The position numbers and the translations under genes are program-made. DNA of 64,000 nt from Ganoderma boninense (lineage: Eukaryota > Basidiomycota > Agaricomycetes > Polyporales > Polyporaceae), in contig CM035314.1 in the NCBI GenBank assembly GCA_002900995.3, positions 2,825,234 to 2,889,233 on the forward strand, given 5' to 3'. How positions within the stretch are numbered: position 1 is the stretch's first letter; every line of letters starts with the position of its first letter. The notes beneath the pieces are model-generated. The model was not told the DNA's origin. It worked only from the letters and a program-made list of their open reading frames with translations, and searched no databases. Below, piece after piece: positions 33,498 to 45,865 of the stretch.

Positions 33498-35224
33498 CTA
33501 CACTACAACAGCCGCCTTCTCGTCCACATCCAGTTCCCGCTCCCGCTCGGTCTCCAATTTTTGCTGCCCTGCGAACGGCCGCGATTCCACGCTCGCGCGC
33601 GTCTCGACGCTCCCAACATCCGCATCCGGACCCCCCCGCTCGCGCCTCCCGTGTGCCCATAGAGGAGACCGGGCACCCTCCGAGCCCGCCGCGTGCGCGA
33701 GCGTGATGACCCGTGTGGATGTGCCAGCGGTGTGAGGGTACGAGCGCGAGGCGACGGCCCAGGTCGATACTGAGCCCGCGCCAGGGTGCCCAAGGCCGTG
33801 CTCGAGCTGCGACTGGTTGAGCGCCACGAGCACGATGATGACCATCGGGTAGATTGCCTACGGGCGCGACAAGGAGGATCAGCGCGTGGCCAATATGGGA
33901 ACTATCATGAAGAAGGAGCGGACGAGGGGAGAGAAGAGACGGGGCGTACGACGATGGGGGCGACGCAGGCCTCGTGGTAGAAGGACGCTGCACGCCATGG
34001 GCCACCGTTGATGTCTGACATCATGTCGCTGAACAGGTGGTAGACGAGGAACTCCACCTGGATCACGCCTGTGGTCAGCGACAGATGTCGAATAAGCTCG
34101 AGCTTCAAGCTATAGGTTGATCCGTACCCAGACAAGACAGTAAATCATTCCTGACTCCACTAGCAGCGCCATGATCTTGAGGACCTGCGTGCTGCCTCCC
34201 CCCGCGCCCAGGTGCTCGCGGAGGAACTGCCTGTGCTGCCTGCGCCCATACGAACACAATTGCACCCACTGTTAGCCCGGACTCGGCCGCAGCCGATGTA
34301 AACGACATCACGCGGGGGGTTTAAACGCACCACGTCTTGTACCCAATCAGAGCGGTCGAGAAAACGTTGGTCGCGAGCGACAGCGCGATGGCTGCGGTCC
34401 CAAACGGGTCCCCATTGTACACGATGGGGATGCTGCCAGGTTGGCTGTCTTCTACGAAGGCCGACCGGCGCGTCGACACGATACCGAGCGCTTGAAGAAG
34501 CGTGTCATAATAATGACAATAATTCCACGCGAAGGAAGATGGCATACCGAAGGTGCTGGAGAGGAGGATACAGCAGACGTGCCGGATCTTCTTGTTCCCG
34601 GGGTAGAGCATCCGCGCGCGCCACCACACAACCGCGTCCCCGATGCACACCTACGGTTGGGGGAAGACGAAATAAGAAGACGGAAGCCAACACGTCGGGA
34701 TAAAGAAGCTCGACTCACGTTCAGGGTGAACGCGGCGGTCAAGATACATGCGCGTGCAGCGTCCGACAGGCCCATCGAAGAACGTACCACAGAAAATGAT
34801 AGATTGCCTAGTTGATCGACTGTTTTGACGAGGAGTCTGCTCGTGTTGATGGACAACTCGAGCAGAGTTGCCCAGTACACAATGGAGGTGACGTAGAGCA
34901 CGATCGTGCTGGCGAACAATAGCCTGACCGCGAACCGTCTGAGGCTATGAGAGCTAATGACGGAGGAAAACGTTAACGTTGGGCAGCCGAATAACGCAAG
35001 GAAGAGTTTTGTGAAAATTCCGCACATTAAGGTGTAGGTGGAGGCGACCATGAGCATCGTCAATATACCTACAACACTCGTGAGTTTGACAGCTACATAG
35101 CACTGGCGATGACCGCACCGAAGAACACCGATGACAAGATGATGATAATATGGTCGTCCACGAGACTTGAGCTGAGTGTTTGGGCGAGGCCGAGCGCATT
35201 GGAATTGAGGCCGATGGAACTCAT
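33498..35224 (-). CDS. Multi-pass membrane protein of a second Agaricomycete seven-helix family
   Basis: Seven exons (35224-35104, 35068-34719, 34650-34548, 34490-34331, 34239-34128, 34057-33950, 33857-33498) join in phase to 437 residues. Hydrophobic helices lie at about 22-45, 85-115, 145-165, 180-195, 240-262, 270-290 and 325-345. Family hallmarks are DDHIIILSSVFFGAVI near the start, NVCIGDAVVWWRARMLYPG, ALSLATNVFSTALIGYKTW, KIMALLVESGMIYCLVW and IYPMVIIVLVALNQSQ. The C-terminal 100 residues are cytosolic and Ser/Arg-rich. Proteins of this design are common in polypores, with no established function. The first intron (35 bases) is unusually short. The acceptor ATCCAG of the exon at 34057 was chosen because the nearer CACAG breaks the frame. 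Confidence 0.82.
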
Positions 35225-36555
35225 GATAGACGAAGAAATCGTGAAAAAGGCGAGTCAAAAAGATATTAGTACCAGCGGGATCTGCTGAGAGAGTAGTTTC
35301 CGGTAGCAAGTCGGGGGAGGGGGGACGAGAGTGGGATCCAGCCAAGATCTCCGCAAGCCTGCGGGTCTTTATTGAGCGACAGTTCCGGTTGTAATTGGAG
35401 CACTTCCAGAAGTCCCACGAAGAAGATCCTCTTCGTCCCATATATGGAGTTGCAAGATTCCATGCCTACCGAAGGTTTGCGACGACTACCTTATGTATCA
35501 ACTTCCAAAACCCAATCTCGCGGAGGAAGACTACTCAGTCCGCTATGATGAGCATTACATCCGGTCGACGAGTTGATTCTTGTCAAAGGAGAGAACATGC
35601 TGCAATGTCTGCAATGTCACGAGGGTCAGGGTATAGATGTACAGAGCGGCAATGTGGCCAGATCTGATGCAGAAGAGTGACCGGACCATGAGCTAATTCG
35701 CGAAAAAGGTTGGCAAAATGACAGAAAAAGGACGCCAACACTCACGGACCCAGCGAATGGTATTGCATCCTGACCGTGCGATAGACTGGTGACATCTCCG
35801 TGAGAAATCGCCCCCGGAAGCGGAAGATCTTCAAGGGTGTTTCCCGCCGTGCAAGGCGGTGCGCGAAGCCGTGAACTCCATATACACACATCCATGGGGC
35901 ATCACATCTGCAACATGTATCGAGGATGAAGGGTCCTGGATGACACCGTCAGAACAGGAGTCCGCTTCGACAAAATCGCGCCGTGCGCAAAGTGAGCACC
36001 GTCTAAACAAGAGAGCCTTCCTAAACGTCCAAGTGAGGTGCTCGTGGATAAAGACAGAGAGTAGCATCACATACGCATCACGTACAAGGAATACTAACAG
36101 CCAGGCAGAGAGCGAATGAGTTGATAGTCGGGAGGAGGGCAGAGACAAGGCATCATCATGCATGCACTTAAGGCGGACCTATAGTACAAGCGCGCCGTCT
36201 TCGGCGTTTAGGGTAGGCTCGGACATCGGACATGCTGTAAACTGTAAGGCTTACCGTCCACTATGAACAGCTCTCAAAGCCTCATCTCACAACTTCAAAA
36301 CAATGTACAAACAAGAAAGATCCGATGCGGAAAGGGATCGAGCGGATGTTAACGTTACAATGGTCACCCCTTTCTGGAGTCGGACTCAGGTCGGAAGTTT
36401 GCCCCCTTTTCTCCTAGCTCCGTCTTTCTACGTCCACCACCCAATCGACAACCATGCTGTTCAAGTACAGAAAGCGTAAGCTATAATTTGAATCCAAAGG
36501 TTGAAATCGTTGTGGTAATAGTGGTCCATGTTCACAGTCCTCGGGGTCGTGCGCC
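35225..36555. other. Intergenic
   Basis: A minus-strand hydrophobic segment at about 36090-36020 and another at 35760-35690 could be exons of a further membrane protein, but no start, joints or family could be assigned. The last 150 bases are the 5' flank of F-box gene 3. Confidence 0.35.
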
Positions 36556-38430
36556 GTGGACTCGGAATCAACCCTTGCGTCCCCGCCCACCTTCATAACG
36601 TCAGCGTACTGGCTCAACTCTACCCCTAAAGCTCTCCGTCAAGAAATAGCTGGCCGTATTGTGGACCCGGGTGTCAAGGAACAGGTTGCCAAGGCCATCT
36701 CGAACCAACCACTCGAGTTCAAGACCCTCTGGAACCGCTCGCTCCCCATCAACCGGCTCCCTTACGAACTCCTCGTTCGCATCTTCATCCTCACGCACCC
36801 AAAGTCTGGTTGCTATTGGTTCGCATGCATTGACTCGACGCTGGTCTCTGAACCCAACTTAAAACTTATGTGGACGTGTCGTCTCTGGCGGGATATCGTA
36901 GTCGACACCCCAGCGTTCTGGTCGGTCGTTAGCCTGGAACATCGGAAGGCGAATTGGACGGAGCTCTCCCTTGCTCGGTCCCGCTCGGCCCCTATCGAGG
37001 TCTGGGTACAAGTCACGAAATGGTGCTATTCCGACTACGTCACGTTTGCTCATCCCCTCGCCCATCGTATCATTATCAACATACGGAGCCTCTACTGCCA
37101 GGTCGACGTCGCTCTGTCTGACGTCCATTATAGTGGACGAGACTGGCCGTTTAGGCGGCTGTTTGGAACCACTGGAGTTCCGGCGATGCCTGCCCTCGAG
37201 AACCTCGACATTGCTATTATCCCCGAGTCGAAGCCTCAGCCGAGGGGCCACTCACCAGACGATGTCGAGCTTACCCGACAACATTTCCCGTGCCTCCGAA
37301 ACCTCACTCTGGCTGGCGTTCTGGCGCCTCCAGATGCTGCGCTGTACACAGACCTGCGTACGCTGTCCCTCACGAGATGCTCGCAGAGCCTCTCCGTCGA
37401 CCAGTTTCTCGACGCACTCGCCCAATGCACCCGGCTCGAAACGTTGCGCCTAGTAGAAACTCTCAACCGCTTCTCGGACGACTGGAGCCGGCGGGACCCC
37501 GTCCCTCGCCGGCCGTTGATATACTTTCCGCACCTCGACCTCCTCGAGGTCTTGAAGCACGGAGCCATCTGTACCTCTCGATTCCTCGCACACATCCACG
37601 TCCGGGAGTGCGTGCAGGTCAACATCTTGACCTCGGACGCCAGCCGCCGCCCCGAATTCCTGAACGCCCGCAGCTCAGTCTCCTTCCTCGCAGGAGGCAT
37701 TCTGCCGCCCAACCACGCCGCCACCCTCGCGCCGCTGGACACCGTGACCGACGCCGAGGTACACGCGTATCTGGATACTTATCCGGTCATCAATGTGGCC
37801 TGGCTCAAGGTGGACCGCCCCGCCGAGAATACCGTGAGGGCGCGGATGACGATGAACATGGCGTTGGCAGACCCTGCGAGGCTGGGCTGGGTGCGGGAGC
37901 TCGTTGAGTCGCTGGGGCGCGCGCCCGTGAGAGCGCTCGTCTTGAACAACGCAGGCAGCCGCCCCGACTCGGTCGCGGACTGGGCAGCGGTCTTCCGGGC
38001 GTTTCCGCGGCTGGAGCGGCTCCGCCTTCACGCGAGCGAGAACCCCGACGGGGTGCTTGGAGTGGAGCACATGTTCCTTGGGCTGCACGCAGCGTCTGTG
38101 GAGCCTGCGACGGCGACTCGGACGGGGGCGGGCTCACCGGCGGCGGCCCTGGCGTGTCCACACCTGAGGGAAGTCAGAGTGACTGGGTTGGGGACGATGG
38201 CGGTGTACGAAGCGGCGCGCACCTGCATTGTATACCGTGGGCACCAGGGAGTCGTTCTCGAGGAGCTCGACCTGAATCTCTCGCCGTCCTGGGCAGATGT
38301 GTCCACTGACGTGTGGCGCGCCTACATCCGAGATATCAGAGACGCCACGGGGCGGATGACGACCCTTTATATGGGCGATGTGGATCCGGTAGAAGCAAGA
38401 GTTGATATTTTCGGCGAAGGTGAGTTGTGA
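36556..38430 (+). CDS. F-box-like protein 3
   Basis: This is a single-exon gene for 624 residues. A leading helix (YWLNSTPKALRQEIAGRI) precedes the F-box-like region at about 70-135 (RLPYELLVRIFILTH, MWTCRLWRDIVVDTPAFW). A long irregular leucine-rich part follows. Its closest relative in the window is the broken gene at 53789-55638. Both share the leading helix, the block DW-x-x-R-x-PVP-x-RPLI and TSRFLAH. It is the only F-box gene here on the plus strand. Substrate-adaptor function in SCF ubiquitin ligases is inferred from the family. Confidence 0.86.
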   Translation: MDSESTLASPPTFITSAYWLNSTPKALRQEIAGRIVDPGVKEQVAKAISNQPLEFKTLWNRSLPINRLPYELLVRIFILTHPKSGCYWFACIDSTLVSEPNLKLMWTCRLWRDIVVDTPAFWSVVSLEHRKANWTELSLARSRSAPIEVWVQVTKWCYSDYVTFAHPLAHRIIINIRSLYCQVDVALSDVHYSGRDWPFRRLFGTTGVPAMPALENLDIAIIPESKPQPRGHSPDDVELTRQHFPCLRNLTLAGVLAPPDAALYTDLRTLSLTRCSQSLSVDQFLDALAQCTRLETLRLVETLNRFSDDWSRRDPVPRRPLIYFPHLDLLEVLKHGAICTSRFLAHIHVRECVQVNILTSDASRRPEFLNARSSVSFLAGGILPPNHAATLAPLDTVTDAEVHAYLDTYPVINVAWLKVDRPAENTVRARMTMNMALADPARLGWVRELVESLGRAPVRALVLNNAGSRPDSVADWAAVFRAFPRLERLRLHASENPDGVLGVEHMFLGLHAASVEPATATRTGAGSPAAALACPHLREVRVTGLGTMAVYEAARTCIVYRGHQGVVLEELDLNLSPSWADVSTDVWRAYIRDIRDATGRMTTLYMGDVDPVEARVDIFGEGEL

Positions 38431-38620
38431 AATCGATTTGCGATTGGTAGCTGATGAGGCTCATTGTGGGCGACGCATGCGTTGCTGCCCTGCCCGACGT
38501 CACGATTGGGTGCGTCACGGCGAGGGGTTTCAGACCAGCAGACAGGAGCGGGTATCAGCTCAGCGCACTTCAAGCGTGCTCTGCGATGGTTGGGAGGAAA
38601 ATTTAGGAGAGATGTCAAGC

Positions 38621-39188
38621 TCAATTGAAAGTGCTTTTGGAACGAAGATGAGCATCTCTGCTAAGTTTTACCGCACCCTCGAAGAGCTCTGCGACCCGGT
38701 TGACGTCGTCTACCAGCGGCGGCAAGGAGCCAAATTCGGCGTTGTCGATGTCCAGAAGCCATCGAAGGAGGTGCGCTGTGTGTGGATCGTGGGTTACGAC
38801 GTCAAGGGGGTTGAGTTCGATCGGTCGTCCTACAGGTAAAGGATACTTGTCGAAGGCTTGCTTGAGGTTCTGAGAGGCCTCCGTGATCTTCGACGGAGGT
38901 ATAGCTAGGAGTGTACTCCGTATTGCGATCCCGTGCTGTTTCGTAGGTATCAGACGCAGACAAGAAAAGTAATGAACGGTGGCTGCGTCGTAACGAACAG
39001 ATGAGAAGTCTGAAGCATAATAGAATAATTAAATGAGCAGTGAGGCGACGTACCTGGAGGAAGCTGGGACGACAGTGCGACGGCACTGAAAGCTGCAACC
39101 CGCGGGCGGTCTTGGCGGTCCTGCAGACGATACCCTCCCACATAACTTCCTCACGAGGAAGCGAGGCCGTGAAAAGTGTCGATGACAT
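38621..39188 (-). CDS. Hypothetical two-exon protein
   Basis: Exons 39188-39054 and 38935-38621 join in phase 0 (donor GTACGT, acceptor ACAG) to 149 residues. The second exon is a clean 104-codon frame with sensible amphipathic content: IRSTLLAIPPSKITEASQNL, ELNPLDVVTHDP, VDDVNRVAELFEGAVKL. I do not recognise the family. An upstream minus-strand frame near 39312-39200 (MKPCLSFFAKLFKRLPDL) with a GTGCGA donor could be an earlier exon. The gene ends just inside the 3' flank of the convergent F-box gene 3. Confidence 0.45.
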
Positions 39189-39942
39189 GTCGCACCTTCA
39201 ACTCTTGCTGAGCAAGCGCGATAACGATGCGCACATTGACTGTGGGAAGCACAACTGGCAAGTCAGGAAGGCGTTTGAAGAGCTTGGCAAAAAAAGAGAG
39301 ACACGGCTTCATGGTGCACTAGAATGATCGAGGAAGCGAAGACACCCGGCTGTCGACTGACAGTGAGTTAACTAACACAAGCTGACGGACTGATCGAAAT
39401 CGCAGAATCAGGCCAGTCCCCATCATGTCGTCGCGTTAGGGACATTGTAGCCTTTTGAAAACTGTGCCACGAGCCTCTGAGCTGCATAAATGAACACGAG
39501 TTAAGGTAGTGAACATACGTTTTCCGATAATAGGGAACGTCTGCGAAGATAGTTGAGGGTAAGCGAATATGAGGGCAATGAGCGGTACCGACCCATTCTC
39601 TCGGCGTTTCAGGCAGATATACAATCTGCTATGTGGAGACCTGCCTTCGGATGCTACCTAGGAGACAGACATAAGAAGCGATAGAAAGTTGAAGCTTCGA
39701 GCAAACAGCGGCGTACCTGGAATACACGCAGATCCGAACAACCTGGAGGCTTGTCATTCACCAAGTGCATAATCGCACTCCAGAGTGGCGCAGCCCTGAG
39801 ACTTCTGCGATCGCCAGGTAGGAAGATGGTACATTGAATTATGACTTCACATACGACAACATGGGAGGAAAGCGCAATGATACACAAGGACGTTTGAGGC
39901 GGAAGACAAGAGGAAACGAAAGTGCGGTCAACACCTTTTTCG
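39189..39942. other. Intergenic
   Basis: Apart from the possible extra exon noted for the hypothetical gene, only short minus-strand frames (39624-39436, 39959-39654) are seen, without family resemblance. The last part is the 3' flank of the SUMO gene. Confidence 0.4.
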
Positions 39943-40732
39943 TCACGCCGACCCCCCAACCTCTGTAGATCCGACGATCAAGTTAGCGGGGCACGGACGA
40001 GGGTGGTTAGATGGTGCACTCACGTTCTACCATAACATCGATCGTGTCTGAAGAGAATAAGGAAAGCAAGCGTCAGCTATGAGAGGAGGAAGGATCTCGG
40101 CGGGTCAAACGTGACATACCGTTGTCCTCCATGTCCAACGATGCTGGTGTGTCATCATCGCCTATCCTGGCGCCGTCGTACAGGAATCTGCGACGTAAAA
40201 ACGACGAGGCACGCAGTCAGCATCCCGCCCTGCTGGCTTCCAGGCCCAGAAGCACCGCGATGCTGATCTGTCGATCTCTCCTGCGCCACCCGCTCTCGGG
40301 CGAGATACAAACGGGGCACAGTGCCGCACAGACTGCACAGGGGCGAAAAAAGAGTCGCAAGGATAAGAGCGGCTCACCGGATGCTGCTGACGTCCTTGCC
40401 GACCTTGTTCGCGTACGCGCCTTGGAGCTTGCTCAGCTTCGTATTACGCTTAATCTTGAAGAACACCTCCTCGCCGTTCTGTGTTGTCACCTGCGGGCCA
40501 TGGGAGCAAGAACATGTCAGCTCTGCGACGACGGACGAACCAAGATTATCCCCTCGCATCCCCCGACGCGGTGCTCGCCCCTGTACACCGAGGCAAAGCG
40601 ACCGACGGCAAGCTTGCGCAGGTCTGAGGCGACACTAAATACGGTCGCACGCACCTTGATATTGATGGGCGCGTTCGCGTCCTCCTGCTTGGGCTCAGCG
40701 TCCTGGGACGTCCCCGGCTCGTTGTCAGCCAT
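39943..40732 (-). CDS. smt3: Ubiquitin-like modifier SUMO (Smt3)
   Basis: Five exons on minus (40732-40655, 40490-40378, 40187-40120, 40047-40024, 39962-39943) encode 100 residues. The N-terminus is flexible and acidic. The beta-grasp core starts at about residue 23 (INIKVVTTQNGEEVFFKIK). Further hallmarks are KLQGAYANKVGK, FLYDGARIGDDDTP, LDMEDNDTIDVMVE and the end RQVGGSA. A SUMO protease would remove the last two residues to expose the Gly-Gly used for conjugation to lysines. No PsiKxE site is obvious in the N-terminal arm. Exons 4 and 5 are only 24 and 20 bases. All joints are in phase and use GT/AG. Confidence 0.97.
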
Positions 40733-41239
40733 GCCGTGTATGAGTGTCTGCGCGTCGATGAGGGGTAGGGGTCTGCGGTTATGCGAGTGGTTCGCGGGCA
40801 AGGAACGATGTCGCCCACGACGCCGAACTCCCTCCCAGCCACGGCGCCAAACAAGCGAATTACGTAACAGTCTGCACCGGAGAACCCCTCTGCACTGCGT
40901 CAGCCATGGGGGGAGCACGATGGGGTCGACGCTGATGCATAGAATTACAAGGATAAGCTACGGTAGATAATAAGGAAGCCTATATTACACACGGCATGTA
41001 CACTCGACTCGAGGCTGGCACAGTCGAAAAAAGTGCTAGAGGACGAGGCCGGTCCTACCGACTTGAAATCATTAGGCAGATATGATAGATCCCATCCCAT
41101 CGCATCTGGAGTCCGCATAAAAAAGGAGACAAAAGCACAACGTGCACGCCCGGTGAAAAAAAAGACGAAAACGTTGCAAACTGAACCCGGCTATGAACAC
41201 AACCACCACCGCCTTGCGCTGACACCCACACCCACTTGC

Positions 41240-44200
41240 TCACCGCCGGCCTCCACCCAGCCGCGCCAGCATCCTCCTCGCAGCGCCGTACTCCTCATCC
41301 TCCTCGTCGCTGTCCGCCCACACGTCCCGCCCGCTCCCCTCCTCAATCCGCGAACCCCACCCGCCCCGCTGCTCCGGAGGCGGGGCCCACGGCCTTCGCC
41401 GCTCGGCTTCCTCGCCTTCGTCCGTGTCGTCGATCGCGGGTGGCGTCGCCGAGAACGTCGGCGGCAGCGACATCCGCACGCTCTTGCGCGCCGGGGCGGC
41501 TCGACGACCGCCGTCGACGCGCTCGAGAGCGACGCCTCGCTCCCGTCCTGCTCGTGGCGCGCGTCGCCGTTCTGTAGCGCGTGTTCGTCCGCCGGCTGGA
41601 GTGCGGAAGGAGGCAGGGGGACCGGAGGCAGGGGAGGCGACTCCCCGGGCTCGGGCTCCTCGTCGGAGTCGAAGAACACTTCCCTGCTCGTCTCGTACGA
41701 TGATATCGACGAGATGTCGCTCTCGCGACGTTTCATTGGCACACGCTCAGCACTCGTCACTCCGTCGGTGGGTGCTGGAGCAGGTGTAGGCTCGGGAGAG
41801 AGCGCAGGCCGCACAGGACCGTCCACTGTGGCCGGGACTGGGGCTGGGGTCTTGACTGGAGTACTCTGCGGCGCTGCTCCGTTCACCGGGGCACTCGCAG
41901 GCGGGTTCGGCGACGGCGAGCGGCTCGGATTGCGCAACGCAGACCGCAGAGGCATCTTGGGACCAGGGCTGCTCGGAAGCGGCTTCGACGACCCCGCCTT
42001 CGGATAACCGGAAGAACCGGACAGGGGCAACGTCGGCGCAGACATCGATGCAGACAGCAGCAGCGAGTTGCGGTAGTTGTCCTCCACAGGCTTCCTCGTC
42101 TCTCCTTCCTTCTTCTTCCTCGGACGTGAGACCCCGTTTGTCTGACGCTGAGGCTGGGGCGCAGGCGCAGGCGTTGGCGGAGTTGCTCGAATGACAGGGA
42201 TCTCGCCCAAGCTCTCGCTGTACGCAATATTGATCGGTCCGGGAGCCTGCGGGACGACGAGCATGCGGTTCGGGTCCTGCTTGAACGCCGCCTCCCGATT
42301 CATGCGCGCTATGCCCTCGACGATGCTCAGCAGGCTCGGTTCCCCCGTCGCAGTGGTGAGCAGCGACCGTGTGGTCGGCGGTGCTGCGCCGTTCGGGGTC
42401 GACACCGACGCTGTCCGTTTGTGGCCAGGACTTGGTTTCGACGGTTGCACATCCAGCGACGCCGTCCGCTTGCGCACCGGACCCGACTTCCCGCGACCGA
42501 GCGACGCCTGCGTGGTAGGCGACATCTGCGGGGGTGCGCTCATAACGGACTGCTTCGACATCGAGGAGTTGCGCGACAATGATGGCGATCCTGTCGCAGG
42601 GGGCGCCACCTTCTTCAACCGGCCAGAGGACGGGCCCGCCTCGCCCGGGATCCTCAACGAGCCGCCTATCCCCTCGATATCGGGCGGCCTCGACACCGTG
42701 CGTTTTCGAGCCCGCGTCGCCTTGCTGACTGACTCGCTTACCGTGTCGCTTGCGTAGCCCTTGTCCCCGTCGGACGCCATGCGAGACAGCCGTGGGGCTT
42801 GCACCGAGCCCCTCTTCGTGCGCTTCCTCAGCCTTGCAAGGTCCGCATCTTCCTCGGCGTTCTTCGCTGGCGATGTGGAGCCCGCACGCATCAAGTACGC
42901 ATGCGATGGCGCCTCGTCCTCTGAACTGTCCCGCTGCCCAGCCGCGATGTTCTGGTCCGTCCGAGTCCGCCAGCGAGCATTCTTCGATGGCGAGCCGCTC
43001 GGGGAGTCAACGTCGGAGCGCGAGCCCCCGACATGGAACAGCGCCGCCAAGCTGCCCAACACACCCTTCCGCTTCGTTGGGGACTCGTTGCGCATCGCCT
43101 GCGATCCTGTTGCGTTCGTCTCGGTCGCCTTGGGATGGCGGAGGGAGAACGAGTGGTGGCGCGACGGAGCCGACGACTTCGTCTTGCCCTTGCTGAACCG
43201 CGGGTTGTCGTGCACCTCAAATTGGACACCTTCGGGGTTTTCGTCTTCGCTGCTGCCTCCTTCCTCAACAATCGTGGCCGGGTGTGCCGCGCCATTCGGG
43301 ACCGCGTATTCGGAGATGGAGTGTGCTGGCGGAATTTGGAGGGTATACGGTAGCGGAGAGGCCACGCGAGGCGTTGATGAGTTGGAGAACCATGCCGGGT
43401 CGACGGGGTTTCCAGGCGGTGAGTTGTGCCCGACTTGCGACGCGGACTGCGAGGGCGCTAGGGACGAGACGTCAGATCCTGCCCTATCATTCCCATTAAG
43501 GGCATGGTGGATGTATGGATGCATCGAAGGGCTGCCTGTAATGACATATCAGCAACTTCTCCGAAGCATCCCGATCTCGACCTAGTCACGATACGAAAGA
43601 GGGGGGCAGCCCGGTCCGTAAGCAGAATGGCGTTCCTGGTGCAGGGCATGCTTCGGATCCTCGTAGAGACGACAAGACGGTAGGAGGTATCACAGAAAGA
43701 AACACGAGCAAATGAACCTCGCCAACGGCTAAGCCTTTGGGTACTGACTAGACGCGAAGCGCATGGAAAGCGGGGGGTGCGATGGAGGAATGGAATACAC
43801 TCAGATCCACCCCTCCATGCAACACACAACAGTGCTCCGAAGAAACTTGAAGAGAGAATCGGAAGCAAGACGCACCGTATCCGTTAGCCGTATCCAGACC
43901 CTCGAGGGCGCGCATTCCCTCCTTGCCCATCTCGCCCCACGCCCAGCCGCACTCCACCATCGCCTTGCACCGAGCCTCGAGGCCGGTCCTGATCGTATGT
44001 GCACGGAACGCGCTCAGCTCCTGCTCCTTCGTCGCGAGGTGCGCTTCACAGGCTTGGAGCTCCGCCTGAGCGGCCGACAGCTTCTGCCCGACCTGCACCT
44101 CGGGCTTCGTGATGTTGAGTGAGGACCCAGACGGCGAAGACGAACCCCCGAGCAACGAGCTGGAGTCTCGGGCGGGCTTCTGCGGAGACTTGGATGCCTT

Positions 44201-44935
44201 GATGAGGCGGTTGACCCTATGAGGCACCGACGTGTGTCTGTTCAACACAGCGAAGGCGGGTAATATCGAACGGGGACTCACAGGATCTCGCGGTCACGCA
44301 CGATATTCCCGACGTCATCCTCCATAGCCTTCAACGCCCTCAGCTGGTCCTGCCACCTTTGCACTGCCGCCGCGTAGCTCCGCAGTGCATCGTCTGCCCC
44401 TGTGAGTGCGCCTGCGACGGCGATGATCACCTGAGACGTCGGGGGGCTCGAACCGGAGGCGTAGGCGGAGAAGGACGCGAGGGAGGCATGGGAGTAGTCG
44501 AGGAGGATGGAGAGGTGCTTGGAATAGTCCTTCTCGTGGTTCAGGAGGTTGGTCAGGAGGCGGGAGTCGGCTGGTCGGTGCACCATCCGCGCGGGCTGGG
44601 CGGGCGATTCGCCGTTCTGGCAACAACCTGATGGCTTCTTGAGTGGTATCCAAGCGTTCAGAAAATGAGGCTGGCGCCTGTACAGGTGTTTCCGTTCGCG
44701 CTGGCGGGTAGGATGTTACGGCAGGACTGCGCGCGCCGTCCGGTGGGATCAGGCAATCTTCGCAGAGAATGCGGGGAGGATGAGAGGATGACGAGTAGGA
44801 AGATGGTGCAAGGACGGAAAGGAGGGGGAGGAGGTAAATAGGCTGGGGCTCGAAGGTGACGTAGGGAACGCTGGGAATGTTTGTCAACTCAACGCCGCCA
44901 CATGGCTCCACCTCGCCTCCCGATATAGCAGCCAT
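41240..44935 (-). CDS. BAR-like (Ivy1-like) coiled-coil protein with long disordered tail; two frame breaks
   Basis: Exon 1 (44935-44282), exon 2 (44216-43876) and exon 3 (43535 to about 41240) are on minus. Residues about 85-320 are helical: SFSERLDTTQEAIRLL, RLLTNLLNHEKDYSKHL, KAMEDDVGNIVRDREIL, KLSAAQAELQACEAHLATK and CGWAWGEMGKEGM. This resembles fungal Ivy1-type I-BAR membrane-binding proteins. The 700-residue tail is Ser/Pro/Lys-rich and ends MSLPPTFSATPP, then an acidic DSDEEDEEY and RRMLARL. Two joints need a single-base change of frame and have no possible intron. One lies near 44620 (between EAIRLL and QNGESPAQP) and one near 41481-41502 (between AVVEPP and RKSVRMSL), in a C/G run. 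Assembly errors or a recent pseudogene would both explain this. Confidence 0.7.
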
Positions 44936-44999
44936 AGTGATGGCGATCCCCTAACCGCCGTATCATCAGCACCACCGACGGTTCTCGGGTTGATTCACT

Positions 45000-45865
45000 T
45001 TTAATCTAGAATGACGCAATGAGTGTTTTACACCAACCTTTTGAGAGGCCACAAAAACAAACTGGATTCTCGAATTACTGCAATTTGGGTCTCCGAGCAG
45101 TCGTCGGACTATCTCAACGTTCGGCCATCTCAACATCGATGATACCACAGACAAGAAAGTTCAAAAAGCCTTTCCTGTACCACGCCAATCCACACAACAC
45201 AGCCACACACAACCAGATGCGAACAGAAAGAAAGAAAAGTCGAAGCACGGTTTTATTACTACTGTTTTCACAAACGGTAACTAGCATCCCAGCAAGGGCC
45301 TCCTCAACTCAGTAGTTAGTATGAGTATGCACAGCTAAACTGACAAAACTAGCCGCAGACTGCCAATGCAGGGACGCACGGTATCGTCGGGGTGTCGCGT
45401 AACATATCGTAGATGCATCAAGTTCGGGGTCGGTGGGTGATATGGGAGACGTGGTCGGGTTTTGTAGCTTACAGAGCACGCAGCACAAGAGGAAGTGGGT
45501 ACTTAGCTATAGGGGGGTATGGGCAAAAGGATTCAAATGGGAAGGGGAGGGGAGAAGGGGAGATCGAGGGGTAGTAAGACACTAAGTATGCAACAAGTGG
45601 AACAATTGCAATGCTCTATGAGGGTACGGAATGTGCGTTGAATATGCAAGAATAGTTGTAAGTATAAACAAATAAACAGATCCAGCAAGATAACAGGCAG
45701 GCCGAGGAAACGGCCATCCAAGAATGCAAAGGTCCCGGACGCAGTTCCGTCCACGAAGAGCAGTGAAAGTCCGTGCAAACGGCGATCGCAGGGAAAGGCG
45801 GGGTGTCGCTTGGGGGACCAACCGGATCCAACAGTCACAGTCAAGGATTCAAGACATAGTTCAGA
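45000..45865. other. Intergenic between two tail-to-head minus-strand genes
   Basis: No gene seen. This is the promoter of the Ivy1-like gene and the 3' flank of the next gene. Confidence 0.5.

Noticed and set aside
41033..42007. Long plus-strand open frame opposite the Ivy1-like gene
   Set aside because: The minus strand carries the helical domain and continuous tail; this frame is its GC-rich antisense shadow with no domain.
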